Source: Natronorubrum bangense
Lineage (GTDB): Archaea; Halobacteriota; Halobacteria; Halobacteriales; Natrialbaceae
Length of the DNA: 64,000 bases
Direction of reading: 5' to 3'
NCBI RefSeq assembly: GCF_004799645.1
Contig: NZ_CP031305.1
Coordinates: 868,001 to 932,000, forward strand
Part shown: positions 45,361 to 53,367 of the stretch, in pieces
How the letters are laid out: each line of letters begins with the position of its first letter
Position numbering within the stretch: position 1 is the stretch's first letter
Program-made: the position numbers and the translations under genes
The notes under the pieces: model-generated
Database searches by the model: none
The model's input: the letters and a program-made list of their open reading frames with translations, nothing else
What the model was told of the DNA's origin: nothing

Positions 45361-46203
45361 ATGGAACGTCTGGAGCGTCGTCGGGCGCTGATCGAAGCGC
45401 GTCTCGTCGAGGTGGTCGATGGCCTCGAGCCGGACACGCTCAGGGAGGAAGTTCGCCACACAGCGCTGTCGGGAGGCAAGCGCGTCCGACCGATGGTGAC
45501 GCTGTTAGCTTGTGAAACCGTCGGTGGGTCCGCCGAGGAGGCGGTCGATTTCGGTGTCGGCATCGAACTCGTCCACAGCGCCTCGCTGGTCATCGACGAC
45601 ATCATTGACCGCTCGGAACTGCGCCGAGGGACGACCAGCGCATGGGCCGAGTTCGGCTACGGCCCAGCGATCGTCTCGAGTGATGGCCTACTTGGAGAGG
45701 CGTTTGCCCTCTTTTCTGCCGACCCTGACGCAATGCAGGTCGTCGCCGAAGCGATGGTCGAACTCGGAGTCGGCGAGGCGACAGAGCTGTCAGCAAAGCC
45801 GGAGAGCGAAGCGGAGTATATGACACTGGCCCGCCGGAAGACCGGCGCACTCTTTCGGGCCGCTGCCGAACTCGGAGCGATCGCTGCCGGGTCGGACCCA
45901 GTGACCGTCGAGGCCCTCGGCGAGTACGCCGAGCGGGTCGGGATCGCCTTCCAGATCAGAGACGACGTTCTGGATGCGGTCGCCGACCCCGACGAATTGG
46001 GCAAACCGACCGGCCACGACGCTGCCTTGGAGCGACCATCGGTCGTCCAGGTGACCGATCTCTCCGCCGACGAAGCCAACGACCGCGCTCGAGCCGAGTC
46101 CGATCGAGCAATCGAGGCCTTAGATCGTGTCGAGGTCGCAGATCAGGCAGCGAGAGATTACCTGGTCGAACTCGCGGAGTTCGTGGTTAAGCGCGAGCGA
46201 TAA
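45361..46203 (+). CDS. Polyprenyl synthetase (isoprenyl diphosphate synthase)
   Basis: A 280-residue trans-prenyltransferase, probably geranylgeranyl diphosphate synthase for archaeal lipids or a menaquinone side-chain enzyme. First aspartate-rich motif DDIID (near 79-83) and second RDDVLD (near 200-205) are present, as is the substrate region GGKRVRPMVTLLA near the N-terminus. At 280 residues it is shorter than typical family members, mainly at the C-terminus. Chain length of the product is not determined. Confidence 0.88.
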   Translation: MERLERRRALIEARLVEVVDGLEPDTLREEVRHTALSGGKRVRPMVTLLACETVGGSAEEAVDFGVGIELVHSASLVIDDIIDRSELRRGTTSAWAEFGYGPAIVSSDGLLGEAFALFSADPDAMQVVAEAMVELGVGEATELSAKPESEAEYMTLARRKTGALFRAAAELGAIAAGSDPVTVEALGEYAERVGIAFQIRDDVLDAVADPDELGKPTGHDAALERPSVVQVTDLSADEANDRARAESDRAIEALDRVEVADQAARDYLVELAEFVVKRER

Positions 46204-46250
46204 CTCAGAGGGATTGTCGTCGGCGTTCTCCAACGACAGACCGCTGACGG

Positions 46251-46270
46251 CCGGGCCTCGGAAGGTCCGG
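46251..46270. terminator. Inverted repeat at a convergent junction
   Basis: CCGGGCC (46251-46257), TCGGAA, GGTCCGG (46264-46270) pair with one G-U. This lies between the convergent prenyl synthase and DUF373 genes and could act as a shared 3'-end structure. Confidence 0.35.
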
Positions 46271-46289
46271 TTGGCTACGAGACGCCCTA

Positions 46290-47420
46290 TCAGACGCGGC
46301 CCAGTTGCCGCGTCTCGCTGTCTGTCTCCTGATCGTCGGTGCCCACATCGGACAGTCTGGATTCGGCAACGGCAAAGGTGAGCGTACTCACGATCCCCAG
46401 AAGCGTACCAGCCGTCAGCGCTGCTGCTAGATAGCTGATCCCGACCTCATCGAGGAAGAAAGCACTCACCGCATAGAGGACGACGGCGATCGAGAGGACA
46501 TAAAAAGGCGCGTTGAGATACCGCCACTCGAGCGTGCCGGCGATATACTCGTCGGTGATCTGGCCGAGACTGGTCGTCACACCCGCCGCAGCGAGCCACT
46601 GGATCGAGCCGTAGACGACTGCAGCGAGCATGACTGGGACACTGACTTCGCCAGGAGTCGTGTGCTGTACGTCCTCGAGGGTGTTCATCCCACTGACACC
46701 GCCAAGGACGAGTAACGTCGCGGCGACGACGTAAGCGAGTAGCGTCGTCCGGCCGGCGTACAACGACCGACGGGCGCGCTCGACAGCGTCGTCGAGCCGG
46801 TCCCCAAGCCCCAGCCCGCGGGAGATGAGATACAGACCGAGCAGTGCTGAGGTCGTTCCGAGCACGAAACCCGGCATCTCGAGGACGGTCCCGATCAACG
46901 CAAGCGGGTAGATGAGCAGCAGGATACCGAGCGGGATCAACACGGTCCCGCGCGTTTCGGGATCGTTCAACACCTGTTTAATCGTATAATACATCGATTC
47001 GAGGTTTTGGGCCTGCCGGACAACGACGCGACGGACGCCATCGATCGGGACTCGAGAGCGAATAATCGGGATGACGGATTCGTCCTGCGCGCCGTCGGTG
47101 ACGACGAGCGCGGTCACGTCCTCGGCAGTCGAGAGACTTGCGAGGACAGTATCGACCTCGTCCCCGACTTCGCGGTTGGCGCTGACGTCGCCGTCGTCGT
47201 TGCCGGTGACGACAGCAACCTCGACGCTCTCGTCGCGCGCATCGAGGTCGTCGTAGATGTGCAGTCCCTGGAAAATCACGTTGACATCGGAGTCCTCCGG
47301 GTCCGCGGTCGCGAGCGCGACGGCTGCCGCTTCCGCCGACTCGCGGCCGATAACTGGCGTCGAAAAGCCGGTTTTACGGCCAAGATCGTCGTCCAGATCA
47401 ACACAGAGGACCAACAGCAT
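46290..47420 (-). CDS. DUF373 membrane protein
   Basis: A 376-residue protein. The N-terminal cytosolic half (1-140; MLLVLCVDLDDDLGRKTGF, ALATADPEDSDVNVIF) matches DUF373, an archaeal family of unknown function. The C-terminal half has about six membrane segments. ATG complement 47418-47420 (MLLVLCVDLDDD) was chosen; longer upstream starts lack conservation. It is divergent from the radical SAM gene with about 134 bases between. Confidence 0.8.
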   Translation of the reverse strand: MLLVLCVDLDDDLGRKTGFSTPVIGRESAEAAAVALATADPEDSDVNVIFQGLHIYDDLDARDESVEVAVVTGNDDGDVSANREVGDEVDTVLASLSTAEDVTALVVTDGAQDESVIPIIRSRVPIDGVRRVVVRQAQNLESMYYTIKQVLNDPETRGTVLIPLGILLLIYPLALIGTVLEMPGFVLGTTSALLGLYLISRGLGLGDRLDDAVERARRSLYAGRTTLLAYVVAATLLVLGGVSGMNTLEDVQHTTPGEVSVPVMLAAVVYGSIQWLAAAGVTTSLGQITDEYIAGTLEWRYLNAPFYVLSIAVVLYAVSAFFLDEVGISYLAAALTAGTLLGIVSTLTFAVAESRLSDVGTDDQETDSETRQLGRV

Positions 47421-47554
47421 TGGATCACACGTTCGAGCGCAGGGTATTTCCATCTTCTGGGGACGACAGAATGCGACACCGACACACGAGGCCGACAGGC
47501 CCGGCACGGTCGTTTCGCACGGCTTTTGTGAGTTGGCCCAGTACGTAACGTTGA

Positions 47555-48550
47555 ATGATCTCGAAGGGCTGTGAGCAGTGCGCGGAAGGTGGCAAGATGG
47601 TGCTGTTCGTCTACGGTTACTGCGACCAGCGTGACTGCTTTTACTGCCCGCTCGGTGAGAACCGCAAAAACGTTACCGACGTCTACGCTAACGAGCGACA
47701 GGTCGAACGCGACGAAGACGTCCTCGAGGAAGCCCACCGGATGGATGCACTGGGGACCTCGATCACCGGCGGCGAACCCCAGGAAGCCCTCGAGCGCACC
47801 TGTCACTACCTCGAGTTGCTCAAAGACGAGTTCGGCGAGGACCACCACACCCACCTCTACACCGGCATCACGGGCGGCCGCGAGAACATGCGCCGCCTCT
47901 CGGAGGCCGGCCTCGATGAGATTCGGTTCCACCCGCCACTCGAGCAGTGGGGCGACCTTCATGGAACCGAGTGGGAAGACATCCTGTATATCGCCCGTGA
48001 GGAGGGACTGACGCCCGCGTTCGAGATTCCCGGTATCCGCGCCGAAACGGAGTTCCTCGAGTTCCTCGATGAGGGGGCAGCCGAGTTCTGTAACGTCAAC
48101 GAGTTCGAGATGAGCGACGGGAACTATCGCCGAATGCAGAAGGAAGGGTACGAACTCAAAGAAGACCACATGAGCGCCGTCGACAACGACCGCGACGGCA
48201 TCCTCGACGTGATGGGTGACCACGAGCGGGTCTACTTCTGTACCTCTGTCTTCAAAGACGCCGCCCAGCACCGCCGTCGGCTGAAACGGATGGCTCGCAA
48301 CGTCCGCCGGGAGTTCGACGACGTCACCGACGACGGCACGCTCGTCTATGGCAAGACGTACGCCGACCCCGAGCGATTCGAGGCGCTTGGCGTCCCAGAG
48401 GAGTTCTACACCGTCAAAACGAACCACGTCGAAGTCGCCTGGTGGCTCTTAGAGGAGATGATCGAAGCGGGCGACCTCGAGGACGGCGAAATCGTCGAGC
48501 AGTATCCAAGCTACGATGGGCAGGTCGTCGAGCGAACGCCGTTGGCCTGA
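47555..48550 (+). CDS. Radical SAM protein with CX4CX2C motif (COG2108-like)
   Basis: A 331-residue radical SAM protein, related to the archaeal COG2108 group (pyruvate formate-lyase activating enzyme-like). The cluster cysteines are Cys23, Cys28 and Cys31 in GYCDQRDCFYCPLG, i.e. CX4CX2C instead of the usual CX3CX2C. A further pair, Cys6 and Cys9 (CEQC), lies near the N-terminus. The GGEP motif (ITGGEPQEAL) and the barrel strand order are kept. Substrate unknown. There is no obvious partner gene nearby. Confidence 0.88.
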   Translation: MISKGCEQCAEGGKMVLFVYGYCDQRDCFYCPLGENRKNVTDVYANERQVERDEDVLEEAHRMDALGTSITGGEPQEALERTCHYLELLKDEFGEDHHTHLYTGITGGRENMRRLSEAGLDEIRFHPPLEQWGDLHGTEWEDILYIAREEGLTPAFEIPGIRAETEFLEFLDEGAAEFCNVNEFEMSDGNYRRMQKEGYELKEDHMSAVDNDRDGILDVMGDHERVYFCTSVFKDAAQHRRRLKRMARNVRREFDDVTDDGTLVYGKTYADPERFEALGVPEEFYTVKTNHVEVAWWLLEEMIEAGDLEDGEIVEQYPSYDGQVVERTPLA

Positions 48551-48875
48551 CATTCTCCCTGCCCTCACGGACGAAGCGGTTTTCTCGATTCCCCGGCTGC
48601 TCAGCGATCGACTGGTTTTCGGCTCCAGATTGTCCGCCGAGGCCGAAGCGAGCCCCGCTCGTGCCGGGCAGTGTGCCCGGGAGAGAGCAGGCACTCGAGC
48701 CAACGGCTCGTGAGCGGCTACGAGAGCGGCGGGCTCTGGTGGCTCCGCTCTCTTTCAGTCGTCTCTGCTGAAGTCCTCGTTCAGTGTGAACTGACTCGGA
48801 GTCACGCCTCGAGGTACTCGCCCTGTGCAACCTGTAGATCAGTTCCACCGAGAACGACGCCCGCCGAGTGGCCGA
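48551..48875. other. 325-base intergenic stretch with hairpins
   Basis: This lies between the convergent radical SAM and membrane winged-helix genes. No gene is credible. It holds CCGGGCA/TGCCCGG (48664-48680, loop GTG) nested in GTGCC/GGCAC (48661-48694), then CGAGCC/GGCTCG (48696-48710, loop AAC). The rest shows nothing that I can name. No tRNA or other stable RNA was recognised. Confidence 0.5.
48661..48710. repeat. Hairpin pair at a convergent junction
   Basis: Two adjacent hairpins (stem 7 and stem 6 bases) as described for 48551-48875. The second has a CCAACGG apex, the same as the first hairpin of the 30741-30841 cluster (CGCGCCAACGGCGCG). Confidence 0.6.
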
Positions 48876-50222
48876 TCAGTTGATCTCGGTTGGGTCGACG
48901 TCGGGAAGCGTAATGAGGTTCTCGCGGCCGATCCGGAGCTTCTCGATCTCATCGTCTTCGTCCATCTGTGAGAGCAGTTGTGAGACCTTGGCGTTCGACC
49001 AGCCGGTCTCCGAGACGATCGAGCCCTGTTTCATCCGGCCACTGTTTTGTTTGAGCAGTCGGAGGACACGTTCCTCATCGCTCAAGAGCTCTGGATCGAC
49101 CCCGTCGTCGAACTCCTCTTCGAACTCGAGTTGTGTGCCAGCCCCACCAGGTGGAGCACTGTCAACTGGGCCCGTTGCGGTCTCGAAGGAACCCCCGTCG
49201 GTATCCGTCGTCCCTGACTCGGGATGGGACTGGTCGTCTCCCGTACGTGGGCGGAGTCGACGGACGATGCCGAGGGCCATGACACGCTCGCGGAGCCGAT
49301 CGGCCGGTGGTGGGAGCTCGACCTGTGGCCGCCGCGCAAGAAGATAGCTCCCGATGCCGACGGCGAACATGAGCCCAACGACGCCAGCGATCAACCACTC
49401 TGACATCGCAGGTGGCGGCGCGACACCACCGCCAGCGCCAGCGCTGCGGACGAAGACGATCTGGAGTTCATCATCGCTGAACTCGTGGGGCCCAGTCCAC
49501 TCGAGGGAGGTCGGCGTCTCGAGGGCGAAGTTCGACGGCGATTCGACGACGAGACGCTGGGTATCAGTCAGCGAAAACCACACACCACTCTCGGTCTCGA
49601 AAGCGTCACCGAAATAGATCCGATCCTCATCAATGGTTGCGAAGTTCGTCCAAGTAAACGAGTAGGTGATCACGCCCACACGGACTGACGAGTCCTCGTC
49701 GGTTTCGGGGAGTTGCTGCTCACTGAGACCCGCGTCCTCGGGTGAGACGATCTGTGGCTCGTCCCAGCCTGCGTTCTCGAGGCTCATCTCGCGGTCGGTC
49801 GCCTGTTGAGCGTCCTGGCGGAACGGTTCGAACTGCTGGACATCGTACACAGCATCTCGTTGACCGCTCGTCACCTCGTCAGCGTACTCGGTAAACGCCT
49901 CCTCATCGTCGTCGTCAGTGAGGAGGAAGCGACTCTCGATGGTCCACTGTGCGTCACCGGTGTCACCGACAGAGATCCGAATAACCTGGTCTGGGTCGGT
50001 GTCATCGAGCGCAGGCTGGGTCGCTGTGAGAGTTGGTGCGGTTGCGGAGGTCTGTGAGAGTGTCGTTGAAGCGGAATCTATCAGTGGCCGATCATCGACT
50101 GGCGCCGTCTGGGTCTGTTCGGGTCCGGAGGCGGCTACAGCCGGTGTGGCGGCCACCGCCCCAAACAGGGATGTCGCGAGGAGGGCTGTGAGGGCGAGTG
50201 CAATGGCGGTGGATACCCGCAT
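48876..50222 (-). CDS. Membrane-anchored protein with C-terminal winged helix (DUF7345/DUF7343-like)
   Basis: A 448-residue protein. Signal peptide (1-30, MRVSTAIALALTALL), large extracytoplasmic beta-rich domain (about 40-290), one membrane segment (about 298-318; SEWLIAGVVGLMFAVGIGSY) and a cytoplasmic part with a C-terminal winged helix (about 380-445; LSDEERVLRLLKQNSGRMKQ, VSETGWSNAKVSQLLSQMD). It could pass an extracellular signal to DNA directly. ATG complement 50220-50222, since only a TTG lies upstream. It is divergent from the secreted protein gene. Confidence 0.8.
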   Translation of the reverse strand: MRVSTAIALALTALLATSLFGAVAATPAVAASGPEQTQTAPVDDRPLIDSASTTLSQTSATAPTLTATQPALDDTDPDQVIRISVGDTGDAQWTIESRFLLTDDDDEEAFTEYADEVTSGQRDAVYDVQQFEPFRQDAQQATDREMSLENAGWDEPQIVSPEDAGLSEQQLPETDEDSSVRVGVITYSFTWTNFATIDEDRIYFGDAFETESGVWFSLTDTQRLVVESPSNFALETPTSLEWTGPHEFSDDELQIVFVRSAGAGGGVAPPPAMSEWLIAGVVGLMFAVGIGSYLLARRPQVELPPPADRLRERVMALGIVRRLRPRTGDDQSHPESGTTDTDGGSFETATGPVDSAPPGGAGTQLEFEEEFDDGVDPELLSDEERVLRLLKQNSGRMKQGSIVSETGWSNAKVSQLLSQMDEDDEIEKLRIGRENLITLPDVDPTEIN

Positions 50223-50434
50223 ACGTACCAACAGGGTGGTCCCCCGGGGGAAAAAACACTTTCCATCGAAAAATAAAGTCTTACCATCGGCTGTGAACAG
50301 TCTCCGCAGCGAGAACGAGGTTTCGAATCGAGACGAAGCGGCCGTAAGACACTGCTGAATTTGAATAAAGGGTTATTATTACAGCACGTCCGAGTGCGAC
50401 CCGCTTTTGTATCAAGAGTTCATACAGTGGCTCG

Positions 50435-51637
50435 ATGAACAGCGCGACTTCCGCCCTCCTCGCGTTGCTTCTCGTCTTCTCGCTCGTCGCGATCCCGGTC
50501 GCAGCGGGTCCCGGAGATGGGATGCAAGCCCAGTTGCAGGCTGAACAACAGGAGCAGACGACCGACGACGACGCAGCCGAGGCGACGACCAATCGCCTCT
50601 CTCTCGAGGGAGAGATCAGAAGCGAGACTGTGCGGTACGGCGCCGACCTTGGGGTGGTACTCCAAAGTACGGACGACGAGTTGCGGACTGATTATACCAC
50701 GTATACGATCCTTGATCGCGAGTTCAACGATGCGGGTGAGGATGAACAAGAGGCGATGGTCGACGACGTGTACGACCGGATCATCGATCGAGCAGCCGAA
50801 CTCGAAGAGCGAGAAGAGGCTGCCGTGGAAGCCCACGCCGCGGGCCAGCTGTCGACGACGGAACTCCTCCAGATCGTGCTTCGAAACCACAACGAGGCAG
50901 CAGTCCTCTCGGATGCACTCGATCATATCGACGATCGAACGGACCGAATTGACGACTACTCGCTGTCGATCCAAGACCAGCAAGACGCACTCGAGATGCA
51001 CCGAACCCCGGTTCGAGCACAGCTCGAGTCGGCAGCTAACGGTATCGAGGACGGAACAGTCATCACCGTCGAAACGTCAGAGGAAGGGTACGCACTCTCG
51101 CTGATCAATAGTAACTACATCCGTGAGGCAACCATATTCGACAACCGCGAGGCGGCCTGGGGAAGCGACTTCGATGATATCTCCGACGCCTACGAGTACG
51201 CCGGCGAACTCTACCCGTGGGTGTTCGAAAACAGACAGTCAGCAGGGGCAAGAGAGCACACTGACGTAAATCTCTATCATATCGAAGCCTCACACGACCA
51301 GGGCCAGCTCGAGGCGTATCTCGACGGTGGAACGGGTGAGGTGTACCGAGAAGTACAGGAGCTGAGTCACACCTCGCTGCCGACGGAGACTGAAACGATC
51401 TGGTCCAGCGGCGACTACCGACTCTCGCTCAACGAGACGCCAGCGAGCGGACCGGCCAAACTGACGGTGACCGACGCCACAACCAACGAGTCCAAGACAG
51501 CGACAGTTGCAGTCGATGGATTCGAGATCGGAACGACTGACGGTGAGGGAACCATCTGGTTCGTTCCACCGGCCGAATCGTACGAGCTGACAGTCACGGC
51601 TGAAGACGAGCGTATCGAACTCACCGTCGGCAACTAA
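50435..51637 (+). CDS. Secreted protein (DUF7094/DUF7096-like)
   Basis: A 400-residue protein with a Sec signal peptide (MNSATSALLALLLVFSLVAI, cut after AAG). The mature part has a helical, acidic N-terminal half with coiled-coil character (EEREEAAVEAHAAGQLSTTE) and a C-terminal beta-rich Ig-like region (about 320-400). It resembles haloarchaeal secreted proteins DUF7094/DUF7096, of unknown function. Divergent from the membrane winged-helix gene and followed after 72 bases by the pilin gene, so these may form one locus. Confidence 0.65.
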   Translation: MNSATSALLALLLVFSLVAIPVAAGPGDGMQAQLQAEQQEQTTDDDAAEATTNRLSLEGEIRSETVRYGADLGVVLQSTDDELRTDYTTYTILDREFNDAGEDEQEAMVDDVYDRIIDRAAELEEREEAAVEAHAAGQLSTTELLQIVLRNHNEAAVLSDALDHIDDRTDRIDDYSLSIQDQQDALEMHRTPVRAQLESAANGIEDGTVITVETSEEGYALSLINSNYIREATIFDNREAAWGSDFDDISDAYEYAGELYPWVFENRQSAGAREHTDVNLYHIEASHDQGQLEAYLDGGTGEVYREVQELSHTSLPTETETIWSSGDYRLSLNETPASGPAKLTVTDATTNESKTATVAVDGFEIGTTDGEGTIWFVPPAESYELTVTAEDERIELTVGN

Positions 51638-51678
51638 TCCTCGAGGACGCAACGCGGCACGCGTGTTTCGAGCGAATG

Positions 51679-51687
51679 TTTATATTA
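51679..51687 (+). promoter_or_regulatory. TATA box of the pilin gene
   Basis: TTTATATTA, centred at 51683, predicts a transcript start at about 51710, exactly the GTG start codon. The pilin mRNA is therefore probably leaderless. Confidence 0.65.
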
Positions 51688-51709
51688 GAACGGGCGACCA
51701 GAGCGGTGC

Positions 51710-52216
51710 GTGAGCGGAGGTCCGAGCACAGAGACACCAGCTGTTTACTCGAGGTCACACCGCGGGATCAGTCCAGTCGTCGGGCTCGTCGTTCTGCTTG
51801 CGCTCACCGTCGCTCTGGCGGCTGTCGTCGCCGTCGGCGTCGGCGCAATCTCACTCGAGTCAAGTGGCCCGACTGCAGCGTTCGACCTCGCTGTCGATGG
51901 CGACCCCTCGAGGATCACGATCGAACACGTCGGCGGCGACCCGATCAACGTCTCGGAGCTGTCTGTAACGATCACGGTCGATGAGCAGGAACTGATCGAA
52001 CAGCCGCCCGTCCCGTTCGTCGGTGCAAGCGGATTCGATGGAACGCCAACTGGCCCGTTCAACTCGGCAACCGATCCTGAATGGCGGGCTGGCGAGCGTG
52101 GGAGTCTCGTGGTTGCCGACACGAACAAGCCGACGATCGAGACCGGAGACGCGGTCACCGTCACGCTCGCCGTGGACGACACTCGTATCGCAGTGCTCGA
52201 AGCGACGGCAACATAA
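51710..52216 (+). CDS. Type IV pilin-like protein
   Basis: A 168-residue pilin. The class III signal peptide ends with RG before ISPVVGLVVLLALTVALAAV: the basic/Gly cleavage site for a PibD-type prepilin peptidase, then the hydrophobic assembly helix. The C-terminal part is an acidic, Thr/Val-rich beta domain (ESSGPTAAFDLAVDGDPSRI). GTG 51710 as start is supported by the TATA box. No pilus-assembly ATPase or platform protein is in this window. It may be a minor pilin or an adhesin-type pilin. Confidence 0.85.
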   Translation: MSGGPSTETPAVYSRSHRGISPVVGLVVLLALTVALAAVVAVGVGAISLESSGPTAAFDLAVDGDPSRITIEHVGGDPINVSELSVTITVDEQELIEQPPVPFVGASGFDGTPTGPFNSATDPEWRAGERGSLVVADTNKPTIETGDAVTVTLAVDDTRIAVLEATAT

Positions 52217-52253
52217 CAGCTGGAAAAAACGCAGCGATGCAGGTATGCCGCTG

Positions 52254-52877
52254 TTACTCGGGTGCGCGCCCGATCGTGGTGATCGCAACCTCGGGGTCGT
52301 AGGACGGACCCTGGAACATGTGTTTGACGTCCTCGAAGCCGGCTTCTTTGAACATTCGGTCGGCTTCGTACTCATCGTAGAAGAGCATGATCGAGTCGGC
52401 GAGTTTCTGTGCAATGACGTTGTCGGGGTAGTTCGGACCGACGACGAGCACCTGCCCACCGGGTTTCAGTACGCGACGGAACTCCCGGAGCGCGAGAATT
52501 GGGTTCGGCCAGTACTCGATCGAGCCGGAGGACCAGACGACGTCGAACGTGTCCGTCGCAAACGGCAGCCGTTCGGCGTCGCCACGGTGGAAGTGGACGG
52601 GAGGTGCGCGCTTTCCGAACTTTGCGTAGGCTTTCTCGAGTTGGTGTTCGCTCTGGTCGAGCGCGTAGATCTCGTCGACGTGCTCGAGTAAGCCTTCAGT
52701 CGCAAAGCCGGTGCCACAGCCGACGTCGAGAACGGTCATGTCGTTCTCGAGATCGAGCAGTTCGAGAGCCTCCGTTCGCATCTCCTCGTTCCAGATGAAG
52801 GGGTTGATCTGGTCGTAGACCTTCGAGAGGTACTTATAGAACAGTCGAGCCCGGGCCTTGTTCTCGAGGATTCCCAT
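52254..52877 (-). CDS. SAM-dependent methyltransferase (quinone-type)
   Basis: A 207-residue class I methyltransferase. SAM-binding motif VLDVGCGTGFATEGLLEHVD (about 48-67), post motif IYALDQSEHQL, then AERLPFATDTFDVVWSSGSI and RRVLKPGGQVLVVGP. It is like plant-type MPBQ/MSBQ methyltransferases, so methylation of a prenylquinone such as menaquinone is a plausible but unproved role. ATG complement 52875-52877 (MGILENKAR). It is divergent from the atp operon. Confidence 0.8.
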   Translation of the reverse strand: MGILENKARARLFYKYLSKVYDQINPFIWNEEMRTEALELLDLENDMTVLDVGCGTGFATEGLLEHVDEIYALDQSEHQLEKAYAKFGKRAPPVHFHRGDAERLPFATDTFDVVWSSGSIEYWPNPILALREFRRVLKPGGQVLVVGPNYPDNVIAQKLADSIMLFYDEYEADRMFKEAGFEDVKHMFQGPSYDPEVAITTIGRAPE

Positions 52878-52997
52878 TATGCAGTCGTTTCGACCGGACC
52901 GGGATATGTCTGCTGTTCCGGGCGATGGAAACCGCAATCGATCGATTCGGAATGTCCAGACTCGCCCCGAAAATACTGAACGACTTTCGCAACTACC

Positions 52998-53003
52998 ATA
53001 TAC
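52998..53003 (+). promoter_or_regulatory. TATA box of the ATP synthase operon
   Basis: CATATA (52998-53003) is about 34 bases upstream of the atpH ATG at 53035, predicting a start near 53027 and a leader of about 8 bases. Confidence 0.45.
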
Positions 53004-53034
53004 GCGCTCTGGTAAACATCTGTTTGCTTAGAGT

Positions 53035-53367
53035 ATGCCGAGGCCAGAGGTTCTCGAACGAATAAAGTCGGCGGAAGAGGAAGCCGACGAGATCGTCGCA
53101 TTGGCACAAAACGACCGCGACGAGCGAATAGCCGAGGCCCGGAAACGTGCCGAGGAGATTCGCACGGAAGCGGAACAAGAAGCGCGGGATCTCAAAGAGC
53201 GCCGTCTCGAGGAGGCGCGAGAGGAGATCGATGCAGAAAGCGAACGCGTCCTCGAGGACGGTGAACAGGAACGCCAGGCGCTTGCCGAGCGTGCCCAAAA
53301 CCGTGTCGACGAAGTGACCGACCACGTCGTCGAACTGTTCCAGGAGGACGTTCATGCTCAGACCTGA
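53035..53367 (+). CDS. atpH: A-type ATP synthase subunit H (peripheral stalk)
   Basis: A 110-residue, almost entirely helical, charged coiled-coil protein (AhaH type), partner of subunit E in the peripheral stalk that holds the catalytic head. The pattern is EEEADEIVALAQNDRDERIA and then long heptads rich in Glu, Arg and Ala. First gene of the operon; its end overlaps the atpI start by 14 bases. Confidence 0.9.
   Translation: MPRPEVLERIKSAEEEADEIVALAQNDRDERIAEARKRAEEIRTEAEQEARDLKERRLEEAREEIDAESERVLEDGEQERQALAERAQNRVDEVTDHVVELFQEDVHAQT

Noticed and set aside
48551..48875. Possible tRNA or signal recognition RNA in the gap after the radical SAM gene
   Set aside because: No T-loop GTTCGAATC-type sequence, no cloverleaf, and no conserved signal recognition RNA motif could be found.
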